From Lachnospiraceae bacterium (GTDB lineage: Bacteria > Bacillota > Clostridia > Lachnospirales > Lachnospiraceae), in assembly GCA_017526985.1 (NCBI GenBank), contig JAFXQR010000105.1, forward strand, positions 1-44,555: 44,555 nt of DNA, in the 5' to 3' direction. Both the position numbers and the translations under genes were made by a program. A model generated the notes under the pieces. That model was not told the origin of the DNA, did no database searches, and saw only the letters and a program-made list of their open reading frames with translations. Positions 27,642-36,257 of this stretch are shown in pieces. The first letter of the stretch is position 1, and each line of letters starts with the position of its first letter.

Positions 27642-27941
27642 ATGCAATTAACAAGTAAACAAAGAGCATATCTGAAGAGTCTGGCCGCAAATGAACCGGC
27701 ATTGTTTCAGATTGGAAAATCTAATCTGACTCCGGTGCTTTGCGAGGCTGTTAGCGAAGCATTCAATAACCGGGAGCTCGTAAAACTTTCCATTTTGAAA
27801 AGCGCTTCTGAGGATCCTATGACTATGGCGGAAGCTATTGCCGATCGTACCAGATCGACTTTAGTACAGGTGATCGGACGCAAAGTGGTACTCTATAAGC
27901 CGTTTAAAGATAATCCGAAGATCATATTACCCAAGGCTTAA
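27642..27941 (+). CDS. yhbY: CRM-domain RNA-binding protein YhbY
   Basis: 99 residues forming one CRM domain. The start LTSKQRAYLKSLA and the loop FQIGKSNLTPVL correspond to the family GxxG RNA-binding loop, and RSTLVQVIGRKVVLYK closes the domain. YhbY associates with pre-50S particles. AAAGGAAACGG precedes the ATG. It lies between obgE and yqeK with nadD missing. Confidence 0.95.
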   Translation: MQLTSKQRAYLKSLAANEPALFQIGKSNLTPVLCEAVSEAFNNRELVKLSILKSASEDPMTMAEAIADRTRSTLVQVIGRKVVLYKPFKDNPKIILPKA

Positions 27942-27952
27942 GGAGCTGTAAT

Positions 27953-28570
27953 ATGCAGGTTTTAAGTGAAAAATACACGGAAGAAGAATTACTGAAAAAA
28001 CTGCGAAAGAAGCTGGATGAACGCAGATATATTCATAGTATCGGAGTAGCGCATACTGCAGTTTCTCTGATGATGGCACACGGTTCAGCTCAAAGGAGTG
28101 AAGATAAAGGTTTATTTGAACTTCAGGCGGCCTATACCGCAGGTCTTTTGCATGATTGCGCCAAATGCCTTGAAGAAGAGGAACGGGATCGGCTGTGTAA
28201 AAAATACCGGGTGGAATTGTCACCTATGGAGCAGGAACATCCCTTTTTGATCCATGCAAAACTGGGGGCCGTACTCGCCAAAGAAAAGTACGGAGTAACG
28301 GATCCGCAGATTCTAAGCGCGATCCGATATCATACCACCGGAAAAGCGTATATGACTCTTTTAGAAGCAATCATTTTTTCAGCAGATTTCATTGAACCGA
28401 ATCGCAAAATGCTGGATTGTCTTCCGGAAATACGTACGGAAATATATAAGGATCTCCCTAAAGCTGTCTATATGATACTGAAACAGACCATGATACACCT
28501 GGAGCTTCGCGAACAACCGGTAGATGAGCATTCGCTTGAAGCATTAGAATATTACAAACAATTTGCGTAA
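27953..28570 (+). CDS. yqeK: HD-domain phosphohydrolase YqeK
   Basis: 205 residues. Metal-binding HD signature: H near RYIHSIGVAHT, LLHDCAK with the HD pair, then HAKLGA and IRYHTTG as further ligands. YqeK proteins hydrolyse diadenosine tetraphosphate symmetrically. AAGGAG lies before the ATG, 11 bases after yhbY. In most Firmicutes nadD separates these genes; here the junction is direct. Confidence 0.94.
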   Translation: MQVLSEKYTEEELLKKLRKKLDERRYIHSIGVAHTAVSLMMAHGSAQRSEDKGLFELQAAYTAGLLHDCAKCLEEEERDRLCKKYRVELSPMEQEHPFLIHAKLGAVLAKEKYGVTDPQILSAIRYHTTGKAYMTLLEAIIFSADFIEPNRKMLDCLPEIRTEIYKDLPKAVYMILKQTMIHLELREQPVDEHSLEALEYYKQFA

Positions 28571-28581
28571 TTCATCGCAAC

Positions 28582-28611
28582 TTGTCATAATTATTTTATG
28601 TAAACCATAAT
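28582..28611 (+). promoter_or_regulatory. Predicted promoter of rsfS
   Basis: TTGTCA (28582-28587), 18-base spacer, CATAAT (28606-28611), in the 69-base gap between yqeK and rsfS. Confidence 0.45.
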
Positions 28612-28639
28612 ATAAAGATTAAAAATGGAGGAAGCAAAG

Positions 28640-28987
28640 ATGGATGCCAGAGAAATGGCCAAAATAGCGATCGCCGCTATGGAAGAAAAGAAAGCAGAAG
28701 ATATTCGTGTGATCGATATTGAAGAAGTATCTTCGATCGCGGATTTTTTTATTATCGCGAACGGAAATAATCCCAGCCAGGTACACGCTATATCGGATTT
28801 TGTTGATGAAAAACTTGGCCGTGCCGGAGTGAGCCCGAAGCAGGTAGAAGGCTATCGAAACGCGAACTGGGTGCTGATGGACTACGGTGATGTGATTATC
28901 CATATTTTTGACCGGGAAAACCGTCTGTTTTACGATCTGGAGCGCATCTGGAAAGACGGTAAGAGGATTGAGAAAGAAGAACTGTAA
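28640..28987 (+). CDS. rsfS: Ribosomal silencing factor RsfS
   Basis: 115 residues. Family motifs: SSIADFFIIANGNN, VEGYRNANWVLMDYGDVIIHIFD, and YDLERIW at the end. RsfS binds L14 and blocks subunit joining in starved cells. The ATG at 28640 is chosen: GGAGGAAG at 28627-28634 stands 8 bases before it, whereas the in-frame ATG at 28625 overlaps that ribosome site. Convergent with lexA across a shared terminator. Confidence 0.96.
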   Translation: MDAREMAKIAIAAMEEKKAEDIRVIDIEEVSSIADFFIIANGNNPSQVHAISDFVDEKLGRAGVSPKQVEGYRNANWVLMDYGDVIIHIFDRENRLFYDLERIWKDGKRIEKEEL

Positions 28988-29026
28988 AGCTCCGTTTTAC
29001 AGTCTAAACAGCAAAATTGACATCAA

Positions 29027-29068
29027 AAAAAGCGACGGTTAAGGAATTTCCTAAAACCGTCGCTTTTA
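29027..29068. terminator. Bidirectional terminator between rsfS and lexA
   Basis: A long hairpin: AAAAGCGACGGTT (29028-29040) pairs with AACCGTCGCTTTT (29055-29067), with further GG/CC pairing inside, flanked by A and T runs on either side. It serves the two convergent genes. Confidence 0.85.
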
Positions 29069-29081
29069 AATACAATACAGA

Positions 29082-29756
29082 TTAATGATACAGTCGGAAT
29101 ACTCCGAATACTTTGCCCAGGATCGTACATTCTTTTACAATGATCGGTTCCATGGTATCATTTTCCGGCTGCAGACGGATATGGTCTTTTTCTTTATAAA
29201 AAGTCTTTACAGTGGCGGAATCATCGATCAACGCCACAACGATATCTCCATTATGCGCTGCATTACAGGACTGCACAAAAATGCTGTCCCCGGAATGGAT
29301 ACCGGCATTGATCATACTGTCGCCCTTAACCTTTAATACAAAGGTTTCTGCATTGGGAACATACTCTACGGGAAGCGGAAAATAACCACTGATATTTTCA
29401 TCTGCAAGAATCGGCTGTCCTGCGGCTACCTGCCCCACAATAGGGATGCTGGTCATCTCCTGACGTACCATTTGGAATCCCTCGTCAATGATCTCGATGG
29501 CACGGGGTTTCGTCGGGTCTCTGCGAATCAGACCGTTTCTTTCCAGGGTAGAAAGGTGCGCATGAACCGAAGAGGTTGATTTAAGATTTACTGCTTCACA
29601 AATATCACGCACGGTAGGCGGATATCCCTTTTTAATGGTTTCTTCTTTAATGTAATCCAAAATCTCCTGTTGTTTTGCGGACAGTTTTTTTTCGGATTTT
29701 TTTTCGCTCTTTGCAGCATTTTTTTCGGGACTTTTCTCGAATTTTTTTTCTGCCAT
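29082..29756 (-). CDS. lexA: SOS repressor LexA
   Basis: 224 residues. Winged-helix N-domain from about 25 ([15 protein letters not shown], recognition helix in [16 protein letters not shown]), scissile A112-G113 in QVAAGQP, and catalytic S147 (GDSM) and K184 (ATVKTF), spaced 37 as in E. coli LexA. An unusual lysine- and glutamate-rich extension of about 24 residues precedes the DNA-binding domain. The start is firm because AGGAGGAGA lies just before the ATG and there is no other Met until residue 96. It is divergent from the LysM gene with LexA-box-like sites between, so it is presumably autoregulated. Confidence 0.97.
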   Translation of the reverse strand: MAEKKFEKSPEKNAAKSEKKSEKKLSAKQQEILDYIKEETIKKGYPPTVRDICEAVNLKSTSSVHAHLSTLERNGLIRRDPTKPRAIEIIDEGFQMVRQEMTSIPIVGQVAAGQPILADENISGYFPLPVEYVPNAETFVLKVKGDSMINAGIHSGDSIFVQSCNAAHNGDIVVALIDDSATVKTFYKEKDHIRLQPENDTMEPIIVKECTILGKVFGVFRLYH

Positions 29757-29834
29757 TCTTGTTCTCCTCCTAAATAAAACTGGTGACTGTTCCCTGAATT
29801 ACAGCGCATGTATTCGTTGAAATTCATTTTTTCT

Positions 29835-29863
29835 ATCATATCATATCCCTCAAGAAAAAGCAA
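29835..29863 (-). promoter_or_regulatory. Predicted promoter of lexA
   Basis: On the minus strand: TTGCTT (29863-29858), 17-base spacer, TATGAT (29840-29835). The nearest LexA-like box lies about 24 bases upstream of the -35. Confidence 0.5.
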
Positions 29864-29886
29864 ACGTATTTTCGAAACAAATTTTC

Positions 29887-29900
29887 GAAACATTTGTTCG
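29887..29900. promoter_or_regulatory. LexA-box-like site 1
   Basis: GAAACATTTGTTCG; on the minus strand CGAACAAATGTTTC. It matches the Gram-positive CGAAC-N4-GTTCG box at 11 of 14 positions. Confidence 0.65.
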
Positions 29901-29908
29901 AAAATCTA

Positions 29909-29937
29909 TTGACAAACATTTGTTCATGTTGTAATAT
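29909..29937 (+). promoter_or_regulatory. Promoter of the YneA-like LysM gene
   Basis: Consensus TTGACA (29909-29914), 17-base spacer, TAATAT (29932-29937). LexA-like site 2 overlaps the -35 end and fills most of the spacer, as expected for an SOS-repressed promoter. Confidence 0.65.
29913..29926. promoter_or_regulatory. LexA-box-like site 2
   Basis: CAAACATTTGTTCA; on the minus strand TGAACAAATGTTTG. It lies inside the promoter of the LysM gene. Confidence 0.7.
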
Positions 29938-29945
29938 ATGCCTAC

Positions 29946-29959
29946 AAAACAGTTGTTCG
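29946..29959. promoter_or_regulatory. LexA-box-like site 3
   Basis: AAAACAGTTGTTCG; on the minus strand CGAACAACTGTTTT. It shares the GAACAAnTGTTT core with sites 1 and 2 and lies just downstream of the predicted transcription start. Weaker half-sites (ATGTTCG, TCGAACATA) occur to 30000. Confidence 0.6.
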
Positions 29960-30057
29960 GATGTTATGTTCGATTATACAACAGGTCAATTCGAACATAT
30001 TACTGCATAATGAGAAATTAAAAAATATAAGAACATATATCAGAAAGGAATACGATC

Positions 30058-30468
30058 ATGAATACAGCCAGGATGATCCGAAAGATGAAAAAAAGCGTTC
30101 GTAAAAACATTCGCAGATTTCGCAGGAATCTTAAATATCGCTGGTTTCGTACCTACATCACGCAATGGTGCGCAGCAGGTATCATTATGCTGATCGGTTC
30201 TATCCTGATCTGCAGCCTGTTATTCCCTAAGCAGGTCAATGCCGGTGAAAGCGGAGAAGTTTATTATAAATATTATCAGACGATCACGGTGGAACGGGGA
30301 GATACGCTTTGGAAATATGCCGGGATCTATAAAAGCTCCGAAATGAGCCTTGCGGATTATGTAAAAGAAGCAGAGTTCATCAATCAGATCGATAATGGAC
30401 AGCTGGTTGCCGGAAAGACAGTAACGCTCCCTTATTACTCAACCGAATATATTTGTTCGGAAAACTAA
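30058..30468 (+). CDS. YneA-like membrane-anchored LysM protein (probable SOS cell-division inhibitor)
   Basis: 136 residues. A strongly basic cytosolic start (about 1-35, many R/K) leads to a single membrane helix (about 38-57, CAAGIIMLIGSILICSLLF). An external LysM domain follows: YYQTITVERGDTLWKYA ... VAGKTVTLPYY. The plan and position match Bacillus yneA, an SOS-induced division suppressor divergent from lexA. Similarity of function is inference, since YneA proteins diverge fast. Three LexA-like boxes overlap its promoter. Ribosome site AAAGGAA; a terminator follows directly. Confidence 0.85.
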   Translation: MNTARMIRKMKKSVRKNIRRFRRNLKYRWFRTYITQWCAAGIIMLIGSILICSLLFPKQVNAGESGEVYYKYYQTITVERGDTLWKYAGIYKSSEMSLADYVKEAEFINQIDNGQLVAGKTVTLPYYSTEYICSEN

Positions 30469-30471
30469 AAG

Positions 30472-30499
30472 AAAAGATCCCTGCTCGGGGATCTTTTTT
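30472..30499 (+). terminator. Terminator after the LysM gene
   Basis: Ten-bp stem AAAAGATCCC / GGGATCTTTT (30472-30481, 30488-30497) with a 6-base loop and T run; also positioned to stop the convergent recombinase transcript. Confidence 0.85.
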
Positions 30500-30513
30500 A
30501 TCGGGGAGCTTGC

Positions 30514-31569
30514 TTATCCTTCACGTAACTTAACAAATTTGGCTGCCTTGCGTTTTTGTTCGTCATCAATGGAAGCGTAGTGCTTACGGGTGGTATTGAC
30601 ATCCTTGTGCCCCAAAACCGTAGCTACCAGGTAAATATCATTGCTTTCCTTATACAGTGTTGTACCGTAGGTACTGCGCAGTTTATGAGGTGTGATCTTT
30701 TTTAACGTAGTGACCTGTGAGGCGTATTTTTTTACCAGATTTTCCACGGCACGCACGGTGATCCTTCTGTTCTGAATAGAGAGAAAAAGAGCCTGTTCGT
30801 GGCCGGAAAGCGTTATTATCTCTTTTCGTTTGGGAATATACGCCCGAAGTGCATCCTCCACTTCCTCGCCGAAATAAACGCGTGCTTCATTACCGCCTTT
30901 TCGGATGATACGGATAGCATCATTATCGAAATCCACATCCTCCAGATTCAACCCGACACATTCCGATACACGGATACCGGTGCCCAGCAGAAGGGTGAGA
31001 AGACACAGGTCACGCACCACAGTGCGGTCATGAAATTTCTTCTGATGCTTGCTTTCCTGGTCGGAACCGTTTTCTACGATCTCCAATAGTTTGGCCACTT
31101 CATCCGGATCCAGACGGATGATATTTTTTTCATGAATCTTCGGTGTATGGATGATCGCTGCCGGATTGGTCTTGATCAGCTCTGATTCAAAGAAATAATT
31201 GAACATGGATTTGACGGCAGCGAGTTTTCGTGCTTTTCCGCGTTCGTCATTGGTATGCTCCACGCCATCCGCACCGGTATAAAAGGAAAGATAATCCATG
31301 AAATTTTCCAGATCCAGTTTTCCGATGGTATCCAGTGCATCCAGACGGATGTCGGATAGCGCATCATAATGGGGCGAGAATACATTTTCGTTCATATAAT
31401 GGAAAAAGATCTGCAGGTCATAGGCATACGCCACCATAGTACGTGCTCCGACACGATCTGCCACACCACGAAAAAAGACCGTACAAAAAGAAGGCAGTAC
31501 CTTTTGCATCTGACGCAGCTTCTCAATATTGTCACGTTTGATCTGTTCATGATATGTGATCTCTGCCAT
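30514..31569 (-). CDS. Tyrosine recombinase (XerC/XerD-like)
   Basis: 351 residues. SAM-like core-binding domain about 25-150, catalytic domain about 160-350. Catalytic residues visible: Arg in GTGIRVSE, Lys in IIRKGGNEA, HxxR in TPHKLRSTYG, His in LGHKDVNTT and Tyr in KHYASI. The size and the isolated place next to lexA suggest a housekeeping Xer-type enzyme rather than a phage integrase, but the native target is not evident. The ATG at 31569 is preferred to a GTG three codons upstream because AGGTG lies just before it. It follows the AI-2E gene by 15 bases, probably in one operon. Confidence 0.93.
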   Translation of the reverse strand: MAEITYHEQIKRDNIEKLRQMQKVLPSFCTVFFRGVADRVGARTMVAYAYDLQIFFHYMNENVFSPHYDALSDIRLDALDTIGKLDLENFMDYLSFYTGADGVEHTNDERGKARKLAAVKSMFNYFFESELIKTNPAAIIHTPKIHEKNIIRLDPDEVAKLLEIVENGSDQESKHQKKFHDRTVVRDLCLLTLLLGTGIRVSECVGLNLEDVDFDNDAIRIIRKGGNEARVYFGEEVEDALRAYIPKRKEIITLSGHEQALFLSIQNRRITVRAVENLVKKYASQVTTLKKITPHKLRSTYGTTLYKESNDIYLVATVLGHKDVNTTRKHYASIDDEQKRKAAKFVKLREG

Positions 31570-31584
31570 ACGAAACACCTGACA

Positions 31585-33060
31585 TTACTTTCTTTTCTTT
31601 TTTGCTGATCTTTTCAGATCAGCAGAAGAGGGTTGCGAATTTCTTTCGTTATCACTGTCTCTGTGCTCATCGAGATCTAACAGAACCTGTGCTTCCAAAA
31701 GTTCCGTTTCATTTTCATTCCGTTTTGCCAAATCCTTAAAAGCTTCGCGGCTCAAGATACGTTTTACTTTGGATTTTGGCAATTTGACAAACTGATCGTT
31801 TTCATCAATATAATCCACATGTACATACTTTTTGGTATCTAGCGTCAGATGTTTTTCCATCAGTCTGGCATTGATATAGGAGCTGATACCGGTATAGAGC
31901 ACGGCAAAAACCGGAACACCGATCACCATTCCGGCGAACTTGAACAATCCGCCAAAGATCGTGATGGCGATGATCACCCACAAACTGGACAAACCGGTGG
32001 ACTGACCCAGGATTTTGGGTCCCAAAATATTACCGTCAAACTGCTGCAGCAGGATAATCATAATAATGAAATACAAGCATTGTCTCGGATCCACCATCAG
32101 GATCAGCAATGCACAAGGGATCGCACCGATAAACGGTCCGAAATAAGGGATGATATTGGTGATACCTACAACAACACTGATTAGGGTTGCATACGGTGTG
32201 CCAATGATCTTTGTCAGGATAAAACAAAGAATTCCGATGATGATGGAATCCACAATCTTGCCACTGAAAAATCCCAAAAAAGTTTTATTCGTAAAACGAA
32301 TATTATGAATGAACGAATTGGCACGATCCCGGTTCATAAGGGCGTAAATCACCTTTTTGCACTGGCCCAGCAGCAGTTCTTTGCTGTTCACCACATAGAT
32401 GGATACCATGATCCCGACTAAGATGTTCAAAAGAAGCTTCAATACGGAAACACCGCCGGAGATCACGCCTTTTACCACACCACCTGTGGTCGACAGGATC
32501 GCAGTAGTCTCTTCGCCGTCTGTAGAAGCAAGGCGGTTCATGATCAATTCTTCAATCCCGCTCGTGGAAGCGTTCAGGATATCGTTCACACTTTCCTGTA
32601 ATTTCGGGAAACGAACCAGTAGTCCATCAATCCAGACTTCAAAATTGGCTATGTAATCCGGAAAACGGCTGACAATGTTCTGGATACTGCTCACCAGTTC
32701 GGGGATCAGCAGATTAAAAAAGCCAAAGAGCGCTACAAATACCAGGATATAAGTAAGCAGTATCGTTAATGTCCGTATATTGCGTTTATACTTACCACGG
32801 GCTTCGCCGACTGCGCCATGATACAACCAGCGGTCCGGCAGGCGATAAAATTGTTTTTCCATAAAGTTGATAATGGGAGAGAGCAGATAGGCAAAGATCA
32901 GTCCCATAAAGACCGGTGTCAGGATCTCGCATACGGTGTCAAAAATCCCGGCAACAACAGCGAAGTGATTGAGTACATAGAAAAACAAAAGAAGAGCGCA
33001 ACCCGTAAGAAAAGCGGTCAGCCCCCAGGCAAAATGCTTATGTTCATCATCAAATTTCAT
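31585..33060 (-). CDS. AI-2E family transporter
   Basis: 491 residues. A multi-pass membrane protein of the PF01594 type: hydrophobic segments near the N-terminus (about 10-60), a soluble helical middle, then about five more segments (about 210-390) with the conserved pattern GIPYFGPFIG-like (NIIPYFGPFIGAIPCALL) and GKIVDSIIIG. About 100 charged C-terminal residues end in KRSAKKKRK. Members export varied small solutes; the AI-2 name does not define this substrate. AAGGAAG precedes the ATG. Confidence 0.92.
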   Translation of the reverse strand: MKFDDEHKHFAWGLTAFLTGCALLLFFYVLNHFAVVAGIFDTVCEILTPVFMGLIFAYLLSPIINFMEKQFYRLPDRWLYHGAVGEARGKYKRNIRTLTILLTYILVFVALFGFFNLLIPELVSSIQNIVSRFPDYIANFEVWIDGLLVRFPKLQESVNDILNASTSGIEELIMNRLASTDGEETTAILSTTGGVVKGVISGGVSVLKLLLNILVGIMVSIYVVNSKELLLGQCKKVIYALMNRDRANSFIHNIRFTNKTFLGFFSGKIVDSIIIGILCFILTKIIGTPYATLISVVVGITNIIPYFGPFIGAIPCALLILMVDPRQCLYFIIMIILLQQFDGNILGPKILGQSTGLSSLWVIIAITIFGGLFKFAGMVIGVPVFAVLYTGISSYINARLMEKHLTLDTKKYVHVDYIDENDQFVKLPKSKVKRILSREAFKDLAKRNENETELLEAQVLLDLDEHRDSDNERNSQPSSADLKRSAKKKRK

Positions 33061-33156
33061 GATTGAAACTTCCTTCTTTACAAGTATTTACCGAAATGAT
33101 CAGCTTATATACATACTATATAAATATATCACAGATTTACATAATTGAAAAGTAGT

Positions 33157-33186
33157 TTGACATAACACGCGTATGTAAGCTATAAT
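33157..33186 (+). promoter_or_regulatory. Promoter of the ynbB-aroB-lspA-rluD operon
   Basis: Perfect TTGACA (33157-33162), 18-base spacer, perfect TATAAT (33181-33186), about 50 bases before the first ATG. Confidence 0.8.
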
Positions 33187-33237
33187 TTGTAAGGTTTTAA
33201 GAATCAAAATACAGACCGGAAACGGCGGAATATATGA

Positions 33238-34548
33238 ATGAATCTTTTAGAAACTGCTTTAAACGAACAATATAAAAAAATGGGGCTGGATGAACAGACT
33301 ATTGCTTACGGTAACGAAGTGCGCGAAAGCTTAAAAGAGCGTTTTGCGCAGATCGATGCCATGGCAGAGCTGAACCAGATGAAGGTCTTGCAGGCAATGC
33401 AGAAACACCAGGTGAGCGAAGCGTGCCTGCTGGGGACTACCGGCTACGGCTATAACGATCTGGGACGAGATACCCTGGAGGCGGTTTATGCGGATATTTT
33501 CCACGCGGAAGACGCTCTGGTGCGCCCGCAGATCACCTGCGGTACCCATGCGCTGGCGCTTGCCCTGATGAGTAACCTGCGGCCGGGAGACGAGCTGTTA
33601 AGCCCCGTAGGAAAGCCTTACGATACACTGGAAGAAGTGATCGGTATCCGGGATCACGGAAATGGTCACAGCAGCGGTTCTCTGAAAGAATACGGCATAT
33701 CTTATCGACAGGTAGATCTGTTACCGGATGGGGGCTTTGATCTTGAAGGCATCAAAGCTGCGATCAATGACAAAACCCATATGGTGACCATACAGCGTTC
33801 CAAAGGCTATCAGACACGGCCTACCTTATCGGTGGAACGCATCGGTGAACTGATCCGTTTTATCCGCGGTATCAAGCCGGAAGTGGTCATTCTTGTCGAT
33901 AACTGCTATGGCGAGTTTGTAGAGGCGATCGAACCTACGGAAGTGGGGGCAGATCTTTGTGTGGGTTCCCTCATCAAGAATCCCGGTGGTGGCCTGTGTC
34001 CCATCGGTGGATATCTGGTGGGCAAAAAGGAATGCGTTGAGAACGCCGCGTATCGCCTGACCTCTCCCGGACTCGGAAAAGAAGTGGGCGCTTCACTGGG
34101 GATTTTACCCGCATTTTATCAGGGCATCTTTTTGTCTCCGACGGTGACCGCATCCGCATTGAAAACAGCAATCTTTGCTGCAAATTTGTATGAAAAACTG
34201 GGATTCTTTGTGTTGCCCAACGCAACGGAACCCCGATATGATATCATTCAGGCCATTACCTTGAATTCTCCTGAAGCTCTGTGTGCTTTCTGCGAGGCCG
34301 TACAGGCAGCGGCGCCGGTGGACAGCCATGTTACCCCGGAACCCTGGGATATGCCGGGCTATGACGATCAGGTGATCATGGCCGCCGGTGCTTTTGTATC
34401 CGGTTCCTCTATTGAATTGAGCGCGGACGGCCCGTTGAAACCGCCGTATAATGTGTATTTCCAGGGAGGACTGACCTGGCCGCACGGCGCCTTCGGTATG
34501 TTGAAGACCATTCAGTATTTAAAAGACCGCGGACTGATCCGCTTATAA
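33238..34548 (+). CDS. PLP-dependent methionine gamma-lyase family protein (YnbB-like)
   Basis: 436 residues. A fold-type I PLP enzyme of the family once called aluminium resistance protein: GTTGYGYNDLGRDTLE near the start, RPQITCGTHALALAL, VDNCYGEFVE with the PLP-ring Asp, and the Schiff-base lysine in LIKNPGGGLCPIGGY. The substrate is not established for this branch. Start at 33238 fits the family; the ribosome site is weak. First gene of a four-gene operon. Confidence 0.93.
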   Translation: MNLLETALNEQYKKMGLDEQTIAYGNEVRESLKERFAQIDAMAELNQMKVLQAMQKHQVSEACLLGTTGYGYNDLGRDTLEAVYADIFHAEDALVRPQITCGTHALALALMSNLRPGDELLSPVGKPYDTLEEVIGIRDHGNGHSSGSLKEYGISYRQVDLLPDGGFDLEGIKAAINDKTHMVTIQRSKGYQTRPTLSVERIGELIRFIRGIKPEVVILVDNCYGEFVEAIEPTEVGADLCVGSLIKNPGGGLCPIGGYLVGKKECVENAAYRLTSPGLGKEVGASLGILPAFYQGIFLSPTVTASALKTAIFAANLYEKLGFFVLPNATEPRYDIIQAITLNSPEALCAFCEAVQAAAPVDSHVTPEPWDMPGYDDQVIMAAGAFVSGSSIELSADGPLKPPYNVYFQGGLTWPHGAFGMLKTIQYLKDRGLIRL

Positions 34549-34580
34549 GAATCGATAATAGTTAAGGAGAAAGATAGGAT

Positions 34581-35687
34581 ATGTCGAAACTGATCACTGT
34601 AAATTATAACCGTAAACCGATCTATGATATTATGATCGAGAATGATTTTTCGCAGCTCCCGGAAAAGATCAAAAGCCTTGGCTATGAAGGTGTCAAAGCG
34701 ACGATCGTAACGGATAAGATCGTCGGCCCCATTTATGTGGATGCCATCAAAGATGCGATCAAAGGGATCTTCAGCGAAGTGTTTGTTTATTCTTTTGATG
34801 CCGGTGAGAGCCATAAGAATATGGATACCGTACAGGCAATCCTGGCGGATATGGTAGAGCACAAAATGAACCGCCATGATCTGATGATCGCAGTAGGCGG
34901 CGGAGTCGTAGGTGATGTTGCAGGTTTCTGTGCTTCGATCTATATGCGTGGCATCGATGTGATCCAGATCCCCACATCACTTTTGGCGCAAGTGGATTCC
35001 TCCATCGGTGGCAAGACCGGCGTGGACTTCCTGCAATACAAGAATATGGTCGGTGCCTTCAAGATGCCGAAACTGGTCTATATCAACACCAATACATTAT
35101 CCACTCTGGATGACCGTCAGTTCTATGCCGGAATGGGCGAAGTGCTGAAGTACGGTCTGATCATGGACGCTTCTTTCTATGAATGGCTGCTTTCCAAATT
35201 GTATGAGATCCACGATAAAGACGCCGCTACTCTGGAAGAAATGATCGAGCACTGCTGCGTATTAAAACAGCGCATCGTGGAACGGGATCCGGAAGAGAAG
35301 ACCGGTGACCGCGCTCTTTTGAACTTCGGACATACCATCGGACACGCGATCGAAAAGTATAAAGATTTCACTCTGCTGCACGGGGAATGTGTAGCACTGG
35401 GCTGCGTGGCAGCGGCCTTCATCTCCTGGAAGAAAGAGAAACTGTCTATGGATGAGTATTACGAGATCCGAGATATGTTTGTTCCGTTCAATCTGCCCAT
35501 CACCATTGATGATATTGATGACGAAGCCATCCTGAATCTGACCAAGTCCGATAAAAAAGCAGAGAACGGCGGTGTAAAGTTTGTACTGCTGAAAAAAGTC
35601 GGAAAAGCTTATCTGGATAAGACCTTAACGGATGAAGAGATCCTTGGCGGTATCAAGGAGATCCATTTTGTGGAAGACGGTGAATAA
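34581..35687 (+). CDS. aroB: 3-dehydroquinate synthase
   Basis: 368 residues. NAD-binding core AVGGGVVGDVAGFCASIYMRG, the IPTSLLAQVDSSIGGKTGVD signature, and metal ligands in GMGEVLKYGLI, LNFGHTIGHAIE and HGECVALG. It catalyses the second step of the shikimate pathway. AAGGAGAAAG precedes the ATG. No other shikimate genes are adjacent, which is unusual but seen in Clostridia. Confidence 0.97.
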   Translation: MSKLITVNYNRKPIYDIMIENDFSQLPEKIKSLGYEGVKATIVTDKIVGPIYVDAIKDAIKGIFSEVFVYSFDAGESHKNMDTVQAILADMVEHKMNRHDLMIAVGGGVVGDVAGFCASIYMRGIDVIQIPTSLLAQVDSSIGGKTGVDFLQYKNMVGAFKMPKLVYINTNTLSTLDDRQFYAGMGEVLKYGLIMDASFYEWLLSKLYEIHDKDAATLEEMIEHCCVLKQRIVERDPEEKTGDRALLNFGHTIGHAIEKYKDFTLLHGECVALGCVAAAFISWKKEKLSMDEYYEIRDMFVPFNLPITIDDIDDEAILNLTKSDKKAENGGVKFVLLKKVGKAYLDKTLTDEEILGGIKEIHFVEDGE

Positions 35688-35693
35688 GAAACC

Positions 35694-36257
35694 ATGAACG
35701 AACAGAGCGTAAACAACCGAAAGATAAATAACAGTGCCAAAATGCTGTTGATCGATGCATTGATCTTCGCCATTGGTATCTTGTCCGATCAGCTTACAAA
35801 AATACAGATCCGCAAAACGCTTCCGATCGGTTCCTCCATAGACCTGATCCCGGGTGTTTTTCAGTTCCTTCATCATGAAAATTTTGGTGCTTCCTGGGGC
35901 ATTATGCAGGGAAAAACCGTATTGTTTTTGATCATCGCCACGGTGGTAGTGATCGGTCTCAGCTATTTTCTGACCAGGATCCCGGCAGAAAAGAAATATC
36001 TTCCGTTAAATATCGCAGCTGCTCTGATCCTGGCGGGGGCATTGGGAAATACCACGGACCGTATCATGAAACAGTCCGTCACGGATTTTCTGTATTTTAA
36101 ACTGATCAATTTCCCGATCTTCAATGTGGCGGACATTTATATTGTGGTCGCTACATTTGGCGTTGCCATTTTATTTCTGTTTATCTATAAAGAAGAAGAT
36201 TTGAAATTTCTGGATTCGGGTAAAAATTCCTCTGACAAAAAAGCGGAGGAAGACTGA
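35694..36257 (+). CDS. lspA: Lipoprotein signal peptidase (signal peptidase II)
   Basis: 187 residues, slightly long because of an N-terminal 15-residue and a charged C-terminal extension. Four membrane helices; active-site motifs HENFGASWGIMQG, GNTTDR (first catalytic Asp) and FNVADIYI (second catalytic Asp). It cleaves diacylglyceryl prolipoproteins such as the product of 21403-22011. It starts 6 bases after aroB and its TGA overlaps the next ATG by one base. Confidence 0.96.
   Translation: MNEQSVNNRKINNSAKMLLIDALIFAIGILSDQLTKIQIRKTLPIGSSIDLIPGVFQFLHHENFGASWGIMQGKTVLFLIIATVVVIGLSYFLTRIPAEKKYLPLNIAAALILAGALGNTTDRIMKQSVTDFLYFKLINFPIFNVADIYIVVATFGVAILFLFIYKEEDLKFLDSGKNSSDKKAEED

Noticed and set aside
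30514-31569. Tyrosine recombinase as a phage or ICE integrase marking an island end
   Set aside because: No tRNA, att repeats or excisionase nearby; flanks are housekeeping genes, so an Xer-like housekeeping enzyme is simpler.
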